From the NCBI RefSeq assembly GCF_030209475.1, contig NZ_JARVRW010000010.1, forward strand, positions 62,001 to 126,000: a stretch of DNA of 64,000 bases, read 5' to 3'. Of this stretch, positions 17,575 to 31,575 are shown one piece after another. Position numbers and translations under genes: made by a program. The notes beneath the pieces were generated by a model. That model was given only the letters and a program-made list of their open reading frames with translations. It searched no databases and had not been told where the DNA came from. Each line of letters begins with the position of its first letter. The stretch's first letter is position 1. This stretch comes from Microbacterium sp. lyk4-40-TSB-66. GTDB lineage: Bacteria; Actinomycetota; Actinomycetes; Actinomycetales; Microbacteriaceae.

Positions 17575-18624
17575 ATGACCCTCTCGGTCGCCGTCTCCGG
17601 CGCTTCCGGCTATGCGGGCGGCGAGATCCTGCGCTTGCTCGCGGCCCATCCCGATGTCGAGATCCGCACGGTCACCGCGCACTCCAGCGCCGGCCAGCCG
17701 CTCGTCGCGCACCAGCCGCACCTCCGCTCGCTCGCCCACCTCGAGCTGCAGGCCACGACACCCGAGGTGCTCGCGGGGCACGACGTGGTGGTCCTCGCCC
17801 TCCCGCACGGGCAGTCGGCGCAATACACCGACGCTCTCGCCGACACGCCCCTGGTGATCGACGCGGGCGCCGACCACCGGCTCACCTCCGCTGAGGATTG
17901 GGCAAGGTTCTACGGGGGAGACCACCCCGAGCCCTGGGCGTACGGGGTGCCCGAACTCACCGTCAACGGCGTCAAGCAGCGCGAACACCTGCGGGGGGCG
18001 ACTCGCATCGCCGCCCCCGGATGCAACGCCTCGACCGTCGCACTCTCGCTCGCTCCCGGGGTGGCCGCGGGGGTGATCGACCCGGGCGACATCGTCTCGG
18101 TGCTCGCCGTGGGTCCGAGCGGCGCGGGCAAGGCCGCCAAGACCAACCTCCTGGCCAGTGAGATCCTTGGCTCGGCGAACCCGTATGCCGTCGGCGGTAC
18201 GCATCGTCACATCCCCGAGATCCGCCAGGCGCTCGCCGCCGCGGGGGCGTCGGCCGACGGCATCCGGATCTCCTTCACCCCGGTGCTGGTGCCGATGTCG
18301 CGGGGCATCCTCGCCACCTCGACGGCTCCGATCCGCGGTGACGTGACGGATGCCGAAATCCGCGCCGCGTGGGAGGCCGCGTACGCCGACGAGCCCTTCG
18401 TCGAACTGCTGCCGGCGGGGGTCTTCCCGCGGACGGCCGACGTGCTGGGCGCGAACGTCGCCTCGCTCGGGCTCGCGATCGACCGGGGTGCGAACCGCGT
18501 CATCGTCGTCGCCGCCGTCGACAACCTCGTCAAGGGCACGGCTGGCGCCGCCGTGCAATCCATGAACATCGCGGTGGGCCTCGACGAGGCCACCGCCCTT
18601 CCCCTGAATGGAGTCGCCCCGTGA
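17575..18624 (+). CDS. argC: N-acetyl-gamma-glutamyl-phosphate reductase
   Basis: NADPH-dependent reduction of N-acetylglutamyl phosphate, the third step of arginine synthesis. It has 349 residues. The Rossmann motif [18 protein letters not shown] opens the protein, and the catalytic Cys is in [15 protein letters not shown]. First gene of the arg operon; its TGA overlaps the argJ GTG. Confidence 0.97.
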   Translation: MTLSVAVSGASGYAGGEILRLLAAHPDVEIRTVTAHSSAGQPLVAHQPHLRSLAHLELQATTPEVLAGHDVVVLALPHGQSAQYTDALADTPLVIDAGADHRLTSAEDWARFYGGDHPEPWAYGVPELTVNGVKQREHLRGATRIAAPGCNASTVALSLAPGVAAGVIDPGDIVSVLAVGPSGAGKAAKTNLLASEILGSANPYAVGGTHRHIPEIRQALAAAGASADGIRISFTPVLVPMSRGILATSTAPIRGDVTDAEIRAAWEAAYADEPFVELLPAGVFPRTADVLGANVASLGLAIDRGANRVIVVAAVDNLVKGTAGAAVQSMNIAVGLDEATALPLNGVAP

Positions 18625-19778
18625 GCGTGACCGTCGCCGCCGGATTCGAAGCGGCAGGGGTCGCCGCAGGGCTCAAGTCGACCGGGGCGCGCGACGTCGC
18701 CCTCGTCGTCAACCGAGGACCGCTCAAGGTCGGAGCCGCGGTGTTCACATCGAACCGTGCCAAGGCCAACCCGATCCTGTGGTCGGAGCAGGTCGTGAAG
18801 GACGGCGTCGTCGAGGTGGTCGTGCTCAACTCCGGTGGCGCCAACTGCTTCACGGGCTCGTTCGGGTTCCAGACGACCCACCAGACCGCCGAACGCGCCG
18901 CCGAGCTCCTCGGTGTCGGGGCGGGCGACGTGGTCGTCTGCTCGACCGGGCTCATCGGCACCGGCGACGAGGTGTTCCGCGCCAAGGTGCTCGACGGCGT
19001 CGAGCAGGGTGTCGCCGCGCTCTCCGCCGACGGCGGTGAAGACGCCTCCCTCGCGATCATGACGACCGACTCGAAGCCCAAGCGGGCCGTCCGCACCGGC
19101 GACGGGTGGGCGATCGGCGGGATGGCCAAGGGCGCCGGCATGCTCGCACCGGGACTTGCGACGATGCTGGTCGTCATCACCACCGACGTCGTGCTGGAGC
19201 CTTCGGAGGCGGATGCCGCGCTCCGCGCCGCCACCCGGGTGAGCTTCGACCGGCTGGACTCCGACGGGTGCATGTCGACCAACGACCAGGTGACGTTGAT
19301 GGCGAGCGGGGCGAGCGGCATCCGTCTCTCCGCCGACGAGTTCACCGCCGCGCTGACCGCGGTGTGCGACGACCTCGCCACCCAGCTGCAGGGCGACGCC
19401 GAGGGGGCGAGCCACGACATCACCATCCGGGTGACCGGTGCCGCCGGCGAGGACGACGCGGTCGAGGTCGGCCGTTCCATCGCCCGGAACAACCTCTTCA
19501 AGGCCGCGATCTTCGGCAACGACCCCAACTGGGGACGCGTGCTCGCCGCCATCGGCACGACCGGGGCGGACTTCGACCCCTATGACGTCGACGTGTGGAT
19601 GAACGGCGTGCGCGTGTGCACCGCCGGCGGTCCCGACCGCCCCCGCGAAGACGTCGACCTCACGCCCCGCGCGACCGACCTCGTCGTCGACCTGCGCGTC
19701 GGCTCGGCCACGGCCACCATTCGCACCAACGACCTCACGCACGATTACGTCCACGAGAACAGCGCCTACTCCTCATGA
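18621..19778 (+). CDS. argJ: glutamate N-acetyltransferase / ornithine acetyltransferase
   Basis: Transfers acetyl from N-acetylornithine to glutamate, making the pathway cyclic. The 385-residue precursor should self-cleave before the nucleophilic Thr in [14 protein letters not shown] into alpha and beta chains. [16 protein letters not shown] and [13 protein letters not shown] motifs are present. The start GTG 18621 overlaps argC. With argJ present, a separate argE is not needed. Whether it also accepts acetyl-CoA cannot be read from the sequence. Confidence 0.96.
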   Translation: MSVTVAAGFEAAGVAAGLKSTGARDVALVVNRGPLKVGAAVFTSNRAKANPILWSEQVVKDGVVEVVVLNSGGANCFTGSFGFQTTHQTAERAAELLGVGAGDVVVCSTGLIGTGDEVFRAKVLDGVEQGVAALSADGGEDASLAIMTTDSKPKRAVRTGDGWAIGGMAKGAGMLAPGLATMLVVITTDVVLEPSEADAALRAATRVSFDRLDSDGCMSTNDQVTLMASGASGIRLSADEFTAALTAVCDDLATQLQGDAEGASHDITIRVTGAAGEDDAVEVGRSIARNNLFKAAIFGNDPNWGRVLAAIGTTGADFDPYDVDVWMNGVRVCTAGGPDRPREDVDLTPRATDLVVDLRVGSATATIRTNDLTHDYVHENSAYSS

Positions 19779-20673
19779 CCCACGTCGATCTGCAAGACAC
19801 CGATCCCGCCGAAGCCAGCGACCGGGCGGTCACGCTCGTCGAGTCGCTGCCGTGGGTGCGCAAGTACCGCGACCAGGTCGTGGTGGTGAAGTACGGCGGA
19901 AACGCCATGGTGAGCGAGGAGCTGCAGGACGCGTTCGCGGCCGACATCGCCTACCTCCGCTACGTGGGCGTCAAGCCCGTCGTCGTGCACGGCGGGGGAC
20001 CGCAGATCTCGTCGATGCTGAACCGGCTCGACATCCCCAGCGAGTTCCGTGGCGGCTACCGCGTGACCTCGACCGAGGCGATCGGCGTCGTGCGTATGGT
20101 GCTCACGGGCCAGATCAACCCGCAGCTGGTCGCCAAGGTCAACGCGCACGGCCCGTTGGCGACGGGCCTCAGCGGCGAGGACGCCGGCCTGTTCGGCGGT
20201 CGTCGTCGCGGCGTGGTCGTCGACGGCGTCGAGCACGACCTCGGTCGGGTCGGCGACGTCGTCACCGTCGACCCCCAGACCGTGCTCGACCACCTCGCCG
20301 CCGGTCGCGTACCGATCGTGTCGAGCATCGCGCCCGACCTCGACAACCCGGGCACCTCGTTGAACGTCAACGCGGATGCCGCGGCGGCCGCCCTCGCGAC
20401 GGCGCTCAACGCCAAGAAGCTCGTGGTGCTGACCGACGTGCCCGGCCTCTACGCCGACTGGCCGAACCGGGACTCTCTCGTGTCGCACCTGACCTCGACC
20501 GAGCTGCGCGCGATGCTGCCGAAGCTCGAGTCGGGGATGATCCCGAAGATGCAGGCCTGTCTCGACGCGGTCGAGGGCGGAGTCCCGACGGCCGCCATCA
20601 TCGACGGACGCGTGCCGCACTCGGTGCTCGTCGAACTGTTCACCAACAAGGGAATCGGAACGGAGGTGGTCGC

Positions 20674-20677
<4 letters not shown>
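19775..20677 (+). CDS. argB: N-acetylglutamate kinase
   Basis: Phosphorylates N-acetylglutamate, usually the arginine-feedback step. It has 300 residues of the amino-acid kinase fold: [13 protein letters not shown] (phosphate-binding), [13 protein letters not shown] (substrate), [11 protein letters not shown], and [13 protein letters not shown]. The N-terminal helix (about 1-25, [16 protein letters not shown]) is the kind found in arginine-inhibited hexameric enzymes. The ATG overlaps the argJ stop. Confidence 0.97.
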
Positions 20678-25462
<4,785 letters not shown>

Positions 25463-25472
25463 TATCAGCTAT

Positions 25473-25509
25473 TCGCTTATCAAAACGGAATGATAAGCGA
25501 TAGGCTTAT
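25473..25509. promoter_or_regulatory. palindromic operator and promoter of the SatD-family gene
   Basis: TCGCTTATC (25473-25481) and GATAAGCGA (25492-25500) are perfect inverted arms with a 10-nt spacer. The right arm overlaps a second palindrome ATAAGC-gatag-GCTTAT (25493-25509). Three CTTATC half-sites thus cover a promoter made of TTATCA (25477-25482) and TAGGCT (25501-25506, 18-nt spacing), 6 nt before the ATG. The patch is AT-rich against its surroundings. Autoregulation by the downstream HTH protein is inference. Confidence 0.7.
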
Positions 25510-25512
25510 GTC

Positions 25513-26160
25513 ATGACCGTCGTCGTGATCGCCGATATCGTCGCCTCCCGGCGGCTCGACGATCGCGCCTCCGCTCAGCGCCGCATCGCCGGGGTGGTCG
25601 AACAGGTCGACGCCGATCTGCCGGTCGCCCGGCACGCGCTGACCGCGACGGTCGGCGACGAACTGCAGGGCGAGTACGCCCGCCTCGATGACGCCCTCGC
25701 CTCGCTGCTGCTGGTGCGCCTGAGTCTGCCCGACGACATCGACTGCCGCTTCGGCGTGGGGGTGGGCGAGGTGCGCCCCATCGTGCTCGATGACCGCACC
25801 GTGCCCGAGGGGCCCGCGTGGTGGGCCGCGCGGACGGCCGTCGAGACCGTCGAGCGGATGCAGCAACGCGCCGCGCCGTTCGCGCGTACCTGGATCGCCG
25901 CCTCCGAGGGAGAAGATGCCGCCATGGTCGATACCGTCGCCGTCGCAAACGCCTACGCCCTCGCGCGCGACCAGCTCGTCTCGGCGATGAGCGAGCGCAC
26001 GCGCCGCCTCACCGCCGGGCGCTGCCTCGGACGATCGCAGCGCGAGCTCGCCGAACGCGAGGGCATCAGCCAGTCGGCGGTCTCGCAGGCGCTCGCCGCG
26101 GCGGGCTCGGCCGCGCTCGTCGAGGGCTTCGCCGTGCTCACGCGGAAGGGCCGCGCGTGA
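25513..26160 (+). CDS. SatD-family protein with C-terminal helix-turn-helix
   Basis: A 215-residue protein. The N-terminal half (VVVIADIVASRRLDDR, ATVGDELQGEYA, FGVGVGEVRPI) is the SatD-type domain, related in pattern to nucleotide cyclase-like folds. Residues about 165-205 (RCLGRSQRELAEREGISQSAVSQALAAAG) form a clear helix-turn-helix. The operator directly upstream suggests it represses itself. It overlaps the next gene by 4 bases (GTGA), so the two work as a pair. The signal it senses is unknown. Confidence 0.82.
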   Translation: MTVVVIADIVASRRLDDRASAQRRIAGVVEQVDADLPVARHALTATVGDELQGEYARLDDALASLLLVRLSLPDDIDCRFGVGVGEVRPIVLDDRTVPEGPAWWAARTAVETVERMQQRAAPFARTWIAASEGEDAAMVDTVAVANAYALARDQLVSAMSERTRRLTAGRCLGRSQRELAEREGISQSAVSQALAAAGSAALVEGFAVLTRKGRA

Positions 26161-26867
26161 TCGCCGCGGGTCTGCTCCTGCTCGCCGTCGGCGCGGTCGA
26201 TCTGCTGCGCCAGATGATCCGCACCCGTCGGTGGGTCGCCTACGCGATCGCCGCGGCGCTGCTCATCATCGCCGCGGCGGGTGTCGACGCCGTGATCGCG
26301 GGGTTACTCGCCGTCGCCGTCGCCGCCATCTGGACCTGGGTCGTCCCCGAGCACGGTCCCGCCCGCGCGGGGCTCTGGCCCGTCGCGCTGCTCGCGCTCG
26401 CCGCCGCCGCGTGCGTGGTGGTCGCTCCCGGCCGCGCGCGTCCCGGCATCCTGGGCGGAATGTGGGCCTCGTACCGCCCGACGGATGCCGTCTCGATCGA
26501 CGTGGTCGTGCTGGTGGTGGGATGCCTGGTGTTCCTGCTCGAGTCCGGTAATGCCGTGGTGCGCATCGCTCTGCGCTCGGAGATGGGCTCCGGTGAAACT
26601 CCCGACGAGACAGCTGCGCCGACGCTGAAGGGCGGCCGGCTGATCGGGCCGCTGGAGCGCATCCTCGTCTTCGCGCTGACGCTGGCGGGGGCCTACACGC
26701 TCATCGCCGCGGTACTCGCCGCCAAGGGGATCGTGCGCTTCCCCGAGATCTCCCGCGACGGCGACGGCGGAGACCGCGCGGAGTACTTCCTCATCGGGAG
26801 CCTCGTCAGCTGGGTGACCGCGTTGGCGGCGGCGTTCCTCGTGGCGTGGGGCATCGCGCCCGGCTGA
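26157..26867 (+). CDS. membrane protein partner of SatD (DUF3307-like C-terminus)
   Basis: A 236-residue protein with six or so predicted helices, starting at GTG 26157 inside the SatD stop. The C-terminal half carries GGRLIGPLERILVF, AKGIVRFPEI and EYFLIGSLVSW, which resemble the C-terminal part of DUF3307 membrane proteins that often pair with SatD in other phyla. The N-terminal half is a different set of hydrophobic helices. The function is unknown; a membrane signalling or transport partner of the SatD regulator is likely. Confidence 0.7.
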   Translation: MIAAGLLLLAVGAVDLLRQMIRTRRWVAYAIAAALLIIAAAGVDAVIAGLLAVAVAAIWTWVVPEHGPARAGLWPVALLALAAAACVVVAPGRARPGILGGMWASYRPTDAVSIDVVVLVVGCLVFLLESGNAVVRIALRSEMGSGETPDETAAPTLKGGRLIGPLERILVFALTLAGAYTLIAAVLAAKGIVRFPEISRDGDGGDRAEYFLIGSLVSWVTALAAAFLVAWGIAPG

Positions 26868-27008
26868 ACCGCAGACCCATCTCCCTGGTCGCGATCGCGT
26901 CGACGGTGCAGCGCGCGAACGGGGCCACCGCGCGAAGTCGGCCGAGTCCGGCTACGTGAAGGACCGGCGGCATCCGGAGTCCGACACCCCCGCTGATACC
27001 CTGAACCG

Positions 27009-28322
27009 GTGTCTGCCTCCATCGACGCGGCGCCCGTGAGCGCCCTCGCACCCGCCAACGACCCGACCTTCGACAACGTCTGGGACGAGCTGGTGTATCG
27101 CGGACTCGTGCAGGTGTCGACCGACGAGGGCGAGCTGCGAGAGCTCCTCTCGGGCGACCCGATCGTGTTCTACTGCGGCTTCGACCCGACCGCGCCGAGC
27201 CTGCACCTGGGAAACCTCGTGCAGCTGCTGACCATGCGTCGTCTGCAGCTCGCCGGTCACCGACCGCTCGGTCTCGTCGGCGGCTCGACCGGTCTCGTCG
27301 GCGACCCGCGGCCGACGGCCGAGCGCACGCTCAACACCCGCGAGACCGTCGAGGAGTGGGTCGGGAGGCTCCGTGCCCAGGTCGAGCGCTTCCTCACCTT
27401 CGAGGGTGAGAACGCCGCCCGCATCGTCAACAACCTCGACTGGACGGCGCCGCTCAGCGCCATCGACTTCCTCCGCGAGATCGGCAAGCACTTCCGCGTC
27501 GGAACGATGCTGAAGAAAGACGCCGTCAGCGCGCGCCTGAACTCCGAGGCCGGGATCAGCTACACCGAGTTCAGCTACCAGATCCTGCAGGGCCTGGACT
27601 ACCTCGAGCTGCACCGCCAGTACGGCTGCGTGCTGCAGACCGGCGGCAGCGACCAGTGGGGCAACCTCACCAGCGGCACCGACCTGGTCCGCAAGGTCGA
27701 GGGCGTCTCGGTGCACGCGATCGGCACGCCGCTGATCACCAACAGCGACGGCACGAAGTTCGGCAAGAGCGAGGGCAACGCCATCTGGCTGGATGCCGAG
27801 ATGTGCAGCCCGTGGGTGATGTACCAGTTCTGGCTCAACACCGACGACCGCGACGTGATCGAGCGCCTCAAGGTCTTCACGTTCCTCACGCGCGCCGAGA
27901 TCGACGAGTACGCCCGGCTCGTCGCCGAGGAGCCCTTCCGCCGGGCCGCGCAGAAGCGTCTCGCCCGCGAGGTGCTCACGACGGTGCACGGCGCCGAGGC
28001 CACCGAGGCCGTGATCGCCGCGACCGAAGCGCTGTTCGGCCAGGGCGATGTGAAGACCCTGGATCCCGCGACCCTGCGCACCGCTCTCGAGGAGCTGCCC
28101 CATGCGACCGTCTCCGCGGGCGCCACCGTCGTCGAGGCGCTCACCGCCACGGGCCTGTCGTCGAGCCTCAGCGACGCGCGGCGCGCGATCGCTCAGGGTG
28201 GCGTCTCGCTGGACGGTGAGAAGGTGACCGCCGACGACGCGATCGTCGCGGGTTCGCTCCCCGGCGGGGTGTCGGTGCTGCGGCGGGGCAAGAAGACGCT
28301 CGCGGGACTCTTCCTCAGCTGA
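27009..28322 (+). CDS. tyrS: tyrosyl-tRNA synthetase
   Basis: Class I synthetase, 437 residues. The HIGH-type motif is SLHLGNLVQL, the KMSKS-type motif is KFGKSEGN, and tyrosine-binding YTEFSYQILQGLDY is present; an S4 RNA-binding domain ends the protein (LSDARRAIAQGGVSLDGEKV). GTG 27009 lies 6 nt after TACCCT (26997-27002), so the mRNA is probably leaderless. No T-box or Tyr-rich leader is visible. Confidence 0.97.
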   Translation: MSASIDAAPVSALAPANDPTFDNVWDELVYRGLVQVSTDEGELRELLSGDPIVFYCGFDPTAPSLHLGNLVQLLTMRRLQLAGHRPLGLVGGSTGLVGDPRPTAERTLNTRETVEEWVGRLRAQVERFLTFEGENAARIVNNLDWTAPLSAIDFLREIGKHFRVGTMLKKDAVSARLNSEAGISYTEFSYQILQGLDYLELHRQYGCVLQTGGSDQWGNLTSGTDLVRKVEGVSVHAIGTPLITNSDGTKFGKSEGNAIWLDAEMCSPWVMYQFWLNTDDRDVIERLKVFTFLTRAEIDEYARLVAEEPFRRAAQKRLAREVLTTVHGAEATEAVIAATEALFGQGDVKTLDPATLRTALEELPHATVSAGATVVEALTATGLSSSLSDARRAIAQGGVSLDGEKVTADDAIVAGSLPGGVSVLRRGKKTLAGLFLS

Positions 28323-28323
28323 C

Positions 28324-29109
28324 ATGCCGTTCACCGTCAGCCACGCGGTCGTCGCGCTGCCGTTCCTGCGTACACCGCTCGTGCCGGCGGCCATCGCCAT
28401 CGGCGCGATGACGCCCGATCTGCCGTTGTTCCTCCGCGGCATCGTGCCGTCGTACGCGGTGACGCACGACCTCGTGTGGCTCCCCGTGACGGTGGTCATG
28501 GCGTTCGTACTGCTTCTGGTGTGGCGGTGCGTCCTGCGTCCGGCGACCCGTGAGCTGACGCCCCGGATCGTCGCGGATCGCCTTCCCGTGGGGTGGGATG
28601 CCGGGGCTCCGGCTGCCGTGCGCGAGACGCTCGGCGGGGGAGTGGTCGGCATCCTGTGGCTCGTCGCGTCGCTCGCGCTCGGGGTGGTCACGCATGTCGC
28701 GTGGGACTTCTTCACGCACGAGGGCCGGGCGGGCGACGCGTTGTTCCCCGCGCTCGAGCAGCAGTGGGGGCCGCTGCTGGGCGTGAAGTGGTTGCAGTAC
28801 GGCTCGGGGGTGTTCGGACTCGCGGGGCTCGCGGTCTTCGGGCTCTGTTGGCTCTCGCGGCAGGAGCCGCGCCCGGTGGTCCGGGTGCTTCCGGATGCCG
28901 TCCGGCTGGCGTGGTGGGCATCGCTGCCGCTGGCGCTGCTCGCCGCGACCCTCGTGGCGCTCGCGGGCGAGGGCGGCTTCGACGCGGACTACACGCCCAC
29001 CCATCTGATCTACGGCGTGCTGGTGAAGGTCGCCGCCGCCTGGGGCGTGGCGACGCTCGTGCTGGCGTCGGGCGTGCAGGTGCGACGACGGGTGTCCGCG
29101 CGCGTCTGA
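28324..29109 (+). CDS. DUF4184 family membrane protein
   Basis: A 261-residue polytopic protein starting 1 base after the tyrS stop. The family opening MPFTVSHAVVALPFLR and GAMTPDLPLFL are clear, and HVAWDFFTH supplies conserved His/Asp residues that look like a metal or catalytic site within the membrane region. DUF4184 proteins are of unknown function. Its position suggests co-transcription with tyrS. Confidence 0.88.
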   Translation: MPFTVSHAVVALPFLRTPLVPAAIAIGAMTPDLPLFLRGIVPSYAVTHDLVWLPVTVVMAFVLLLVWRCVLRPATRELTPRIVADRLPVGWDAGAPAAVRETLGGGVVGILWLVASLALGVVTHVAWDFFTHEGRAGDALFPALEQQWGPLLGVKWLQYGSGVFGLAGLAVFGLCWLSRQEPRPVVRVLPDAVRLAWWASLPLALLAATLVALAGEGGFDADYTPTHLIYGVLVKVAAAWGVATLVLASGVQVRRRVSARV

Positions 29110-29179
29110 CGTCCGAACGCGCCTCCGCCCGCGGGTCACGCAGGTCGCGGAGCGGGCGGCGGCTAGACTCGACGACGTT

Positions 29180-30082
29180 ATGACGAAGGCGGGAGACTCG
29201 GTGTCGGCGAGCACGAAGGGCACGAAAACGGGCGCGGACGAGGTCATCCTCGGACCCACCGGACGCCCCTACCAGGGGTTCCCCACCCCGAAGCCGCTCG
29301 ACGGACACGGTCCCGCCCGCATCATCGCGCTGTGCAACCAGAAGGGTGGCGTCGGCAAGACGACGACGACCATCAACCTGGCCGCCTCCCTCGCCGGTTA
29401 CGGCCGTCGCGTGCTCGCGATCGACTTCGACCCGCAGGGCGCCCTGTCGGCGGGACTCGGCATCCAGACGCACGACGTGCCCACCATCTACGACCTGCTG
29501 CTCGACACCAAGCGCGACCCGCGCGAGGTCATCGTGGCCACGCGCGTCGAGGGCCTCGACCTCCTGCCGGCCAACATCGACCTGTCGGCGGCCGAGGTGC
29601 ACCTCGTCAACGAGGTCGCCCGCGAGACGATCCTCGCCCGGGTGCTGCGCAAGGTGGCGGCGGACTACGACGTCATCCTGATCGACTGCCAGCCCTCGCT
29701 CGGCCTGCTCACCGTGAACGCGCTCACCGCCGCGCACGGCGTGCTGATCCCGCTCGAGTGCGAGTTCTTCGCCCTGCGTGGAGTGGCGCTGCTGGTCGAG
29801 ACGATCGACAAGGTGCGCGACCGGCTCAACCCAGCGATCGAGCTCGACGGCGTGCTGGCCACGATGTACGACCCGCGCACGCTCCACTCGCGCGAGGTGC
29901 TCGAGCGCGTGGTCGAGGCGTTCGGCGACGACGTGCTCGAGACGGTGATCGGTCGTACGGTGAAGTTCCCGGATGCCTCGGTCTCGGGCATGCCGATCAC
30001 GGAATTCGCGCCCGAGCACGCCGCAGCCCAGGCCTACCTGCGGCTGGCGCGGGAGCTGGTCGCCCGTGGCGCCGTCGCCTGA
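29180..30082 (+). CDS. ParA-family ATPase next to scpAB
   Basis: A 300-residue Walker-type ATPase with deviant Walker A NQKGGVGKTTTTINLA, LAIDFDPQGALS, and DVILIDCQPSLGLLTVNAL. A 45-residue N-terminal extension precedes the ATPase. It is the second ParA-type protein typical of actinobacteria (the Rv1708 position in M. tuberculosis), encoded ahead of scpA-scpB and not with parB. It probably acts with the condensin loading machinery; its direct role is unproven. TAGACT at 29164-29169 is the likely -10. Confidence 0.9.
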   Translation: MTKAGDSVSASTKGTKTGADEVILGPTGRPYQGFPTPKPLDGHGPARIIALCNQKGGVGKTTTTINLAASLAGYGRRVLAIDFDPQGALSAGLGIQTHDVPTIYDLLLDTKRDPREVIVATRVEGLDLLPANIDLSAAEVHLVNEVARETILARVLRKVAADYDVILIDCQPSLGLLTVNALTAAHGVLIPLECEFFALRGVALLVETIDKVRDRLNPAIELDGVLATMYDPRTLHSREVLERVVEAFGDDVLETVIGRTVKFPDASVSGMPITEFAPEHAAAQAYLRLARELVARGAVA

Positions 30083-30938
30083 CGACACCCTCGCCGACGT
30101 CGCGCCGGCCGCGCCTGCGCCGGTCCCTGAGCCTGTCGAAGGGTCCGGCGCCGACGCCCCCGGTTTCCGCGTCACCCTTCCCGTGTTCGACGGACCGTTC
30201 GACCTGCTGCTCACGCTCATCTCGCGGGCGGAGCTCGACATCACAGAGGTCGCCCTCAGTCGCGTGACCGACGAGTTCATCGCCTACCTGCGCGCGATGG
30301 GTCCGGACGGCGACCTCGACGAGGCGTCCGAGTTCCTCGTCGTCGCCGCGACCCTGCTCGACATGAAGATCGCCGGACTCCTCCCGCAGGGAGAGCTGGT
30401 GGATGCCGAGTCGGTGGCGCTCCTGGAGGCGCGCGACCTGCTGTTCGCGCGCCTGCTGCAGTACCGCGCGTTCAAAGAGGTGTCGGCGTGGTTCGCCCGC
30501 TGCCTGCAGCGCGAGGACCGACGGCACACCCGCAGCGTCCGCCTCGACGAGAAGTACCGCAGCGCCGTGCCGGAGCTCAAGTGGACCCTCAGCGCCGACG
30601 ACTTCGCCGCCCTCGCGGTGGTGGCGTTCGCACCGAAGCAGATCCCGACGGTGGGCCTCGACCACCTGCACGCGCCCCTGATCAGCATCCGCGAGCAGGC
30701 CGCCATCGTCGTGACCCTCCTCCGCTCGGCGGGGACGCTGAACTTCCGCGACCTCGTCGCGGGCGTCACCGAGACGGGGGTCGTCGTCGCGCGGTTCCTG
30801 TCGATCCTCGAGCTGTACCGGCACGCCGCGCTGTCCTTCGAACAGCTCGAACCGCTGGGGGAGCTGACCCTGCGCTGGACCGCCGAACGGTGGTCGGAAG
30901 ACAACCTCGCCGCCCTCGGAGCCGACTATGACCGCTGA
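30066..30938 (+). CDS. scpA: segregation and condensation protein A
   Basis: Kleisin subunit that bridges the SMC heads; 290 residues. FDGPFDLLLTLISRAELDITEVALSRVTDEFI is the N-terminal SMC-neck binding region, and the C-terminal winged helix is at about 225-290. I chose GTG 30066, 17 bases inside parA, because the other frames upstream are not ScpA-like. Residues about 15-25 (PVPEPVEGSG) are encoded by a copy of a dispersed bacterial repeat (30122-30146). Confidence 0.93.
   Translation: MAPSPDDTLADVAPAAPAPVPEPVEGSGADAPGFRVTLPVFDGPFDLLLTLISRAELDITEVALSRVTDEFIAYLRAMGPDGDLDEASEFLVVAATLLDMKIAGLLPQGELVDAESVALLEARDLLFARLLQYRAFKEVSAWFARCLQREDRRHTRSVRLDEKYRSAVPELKWTLSADDFAALAVVAFAPKQIPTVGLDHLHAPLISIREQAAIVVTLLRSAGTLNFRDLVAGVTETGVVVARFLSILELYRHAALSFEQLEPLGELTLRWTAERWSEDNLAALGADYDR
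30122..30146. repeat. dispersed REP-like repeat inside scpA
   Basis: The core CCCTGAGCCTGTCGAAGGG is a motif recurring in many high-GC bacterial genomes and gives the peptide PEPVEG in this frame. A shortened copy, TTCGACAGGCTC, lies at 31583-31594 at the start of the pseudouridine synthase gene. Confidence 0.6.
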
Positions 30939-31575
30939 CCCCACGATCGATGAGACCGCGCCGGTCGCGGACACCGCACCCGCGACGGCGACGGGCCCCG
31001 CGCAGCGCCCGAGTGACGCGGCATCCGTCGCCCGTCGACTCGAGGCGATCCTGCTCGTCCTCGACGAACCCCAGGGTCTGGTGAGTCTCGCGGCGGCGGT
31101 CGCAGCGCCCGTGCCCGCCGTCCGCCAGGCCGTCGAGGCGCTCGTCGCCGACTACGACGGTGAGACGGGCGGCCCGCGTCGGGGATTCGAACTGCGCGAG
31201 GTCGGGGGTGGGTGGCGCCTCTACGTGCGCGAAGAGCACGACGACGTCGTGGCCGAGTTCGTGAACACCCAGGCCCCTTCGCGCCTGTCGCAGGCGGCGC
31301 TGGAGACCCTGGCCGTCATCGCGTACAAGCAGCCCGTCACGCGGGGGCAGGTGGCATCCATCCGTGCCGTCAACGTGGACTCGGTCGTTCGGACGCTGCT
31401 CTCGCGCGGGCTGATCACCGAGGTGTTCACCGACCCCGACACGGGGGCCATCCACTACGGCACCACCGACCAGCTGCTGGTCAACCTCGGCATCAACTCG
31501 CTCGACGAGCTGCCGCACATCTCGCCGTTGCTCGACGACGGCTCTGACGGATTCGACGGAGAGGTACTGAAATGA
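30928..31575 (+). CDS. scpB: segregation and condensation protein B
   Basis: Winged-helix partner of ScpA in the SMC-ScpAB condensin; 215 residues. An Ala/Thr-rich N-terminal tail of about 30 residues is followed by two winged helices: VARRLEAILLVLDEPQGL and LSQAALETLAVIAYKQPVTRGQV. The start overlaps scpA by 11 bases and the stop overlaps the next gene (ATGA). Confidence 0.95.
   Translation: MTADPTIDETAPVADTAPATATGPAQRPSDAASVARRLEAILLVLDEPQGLVSLAAAVAAPVPAVRQAVEALVADYDGETGGPRRGFELREVGGGWRLYVREEHDDVVAEFVNTQAPSRLSQAALETLAVIAYKQPVTRGQVASIRAVNVDSVVRTLLSRGLITEVFTDPDTGAIHYGTTDQLLVNLGINSLDELPHISPLLDDGSDGFDGEVLK

Noticed and set aside
26868..27008. T-box riboswitch upstream of tyrS
   Set aside because: No T-box sequence or long structured leader; the gap is 141 bases and the mRNA appears leaderless.
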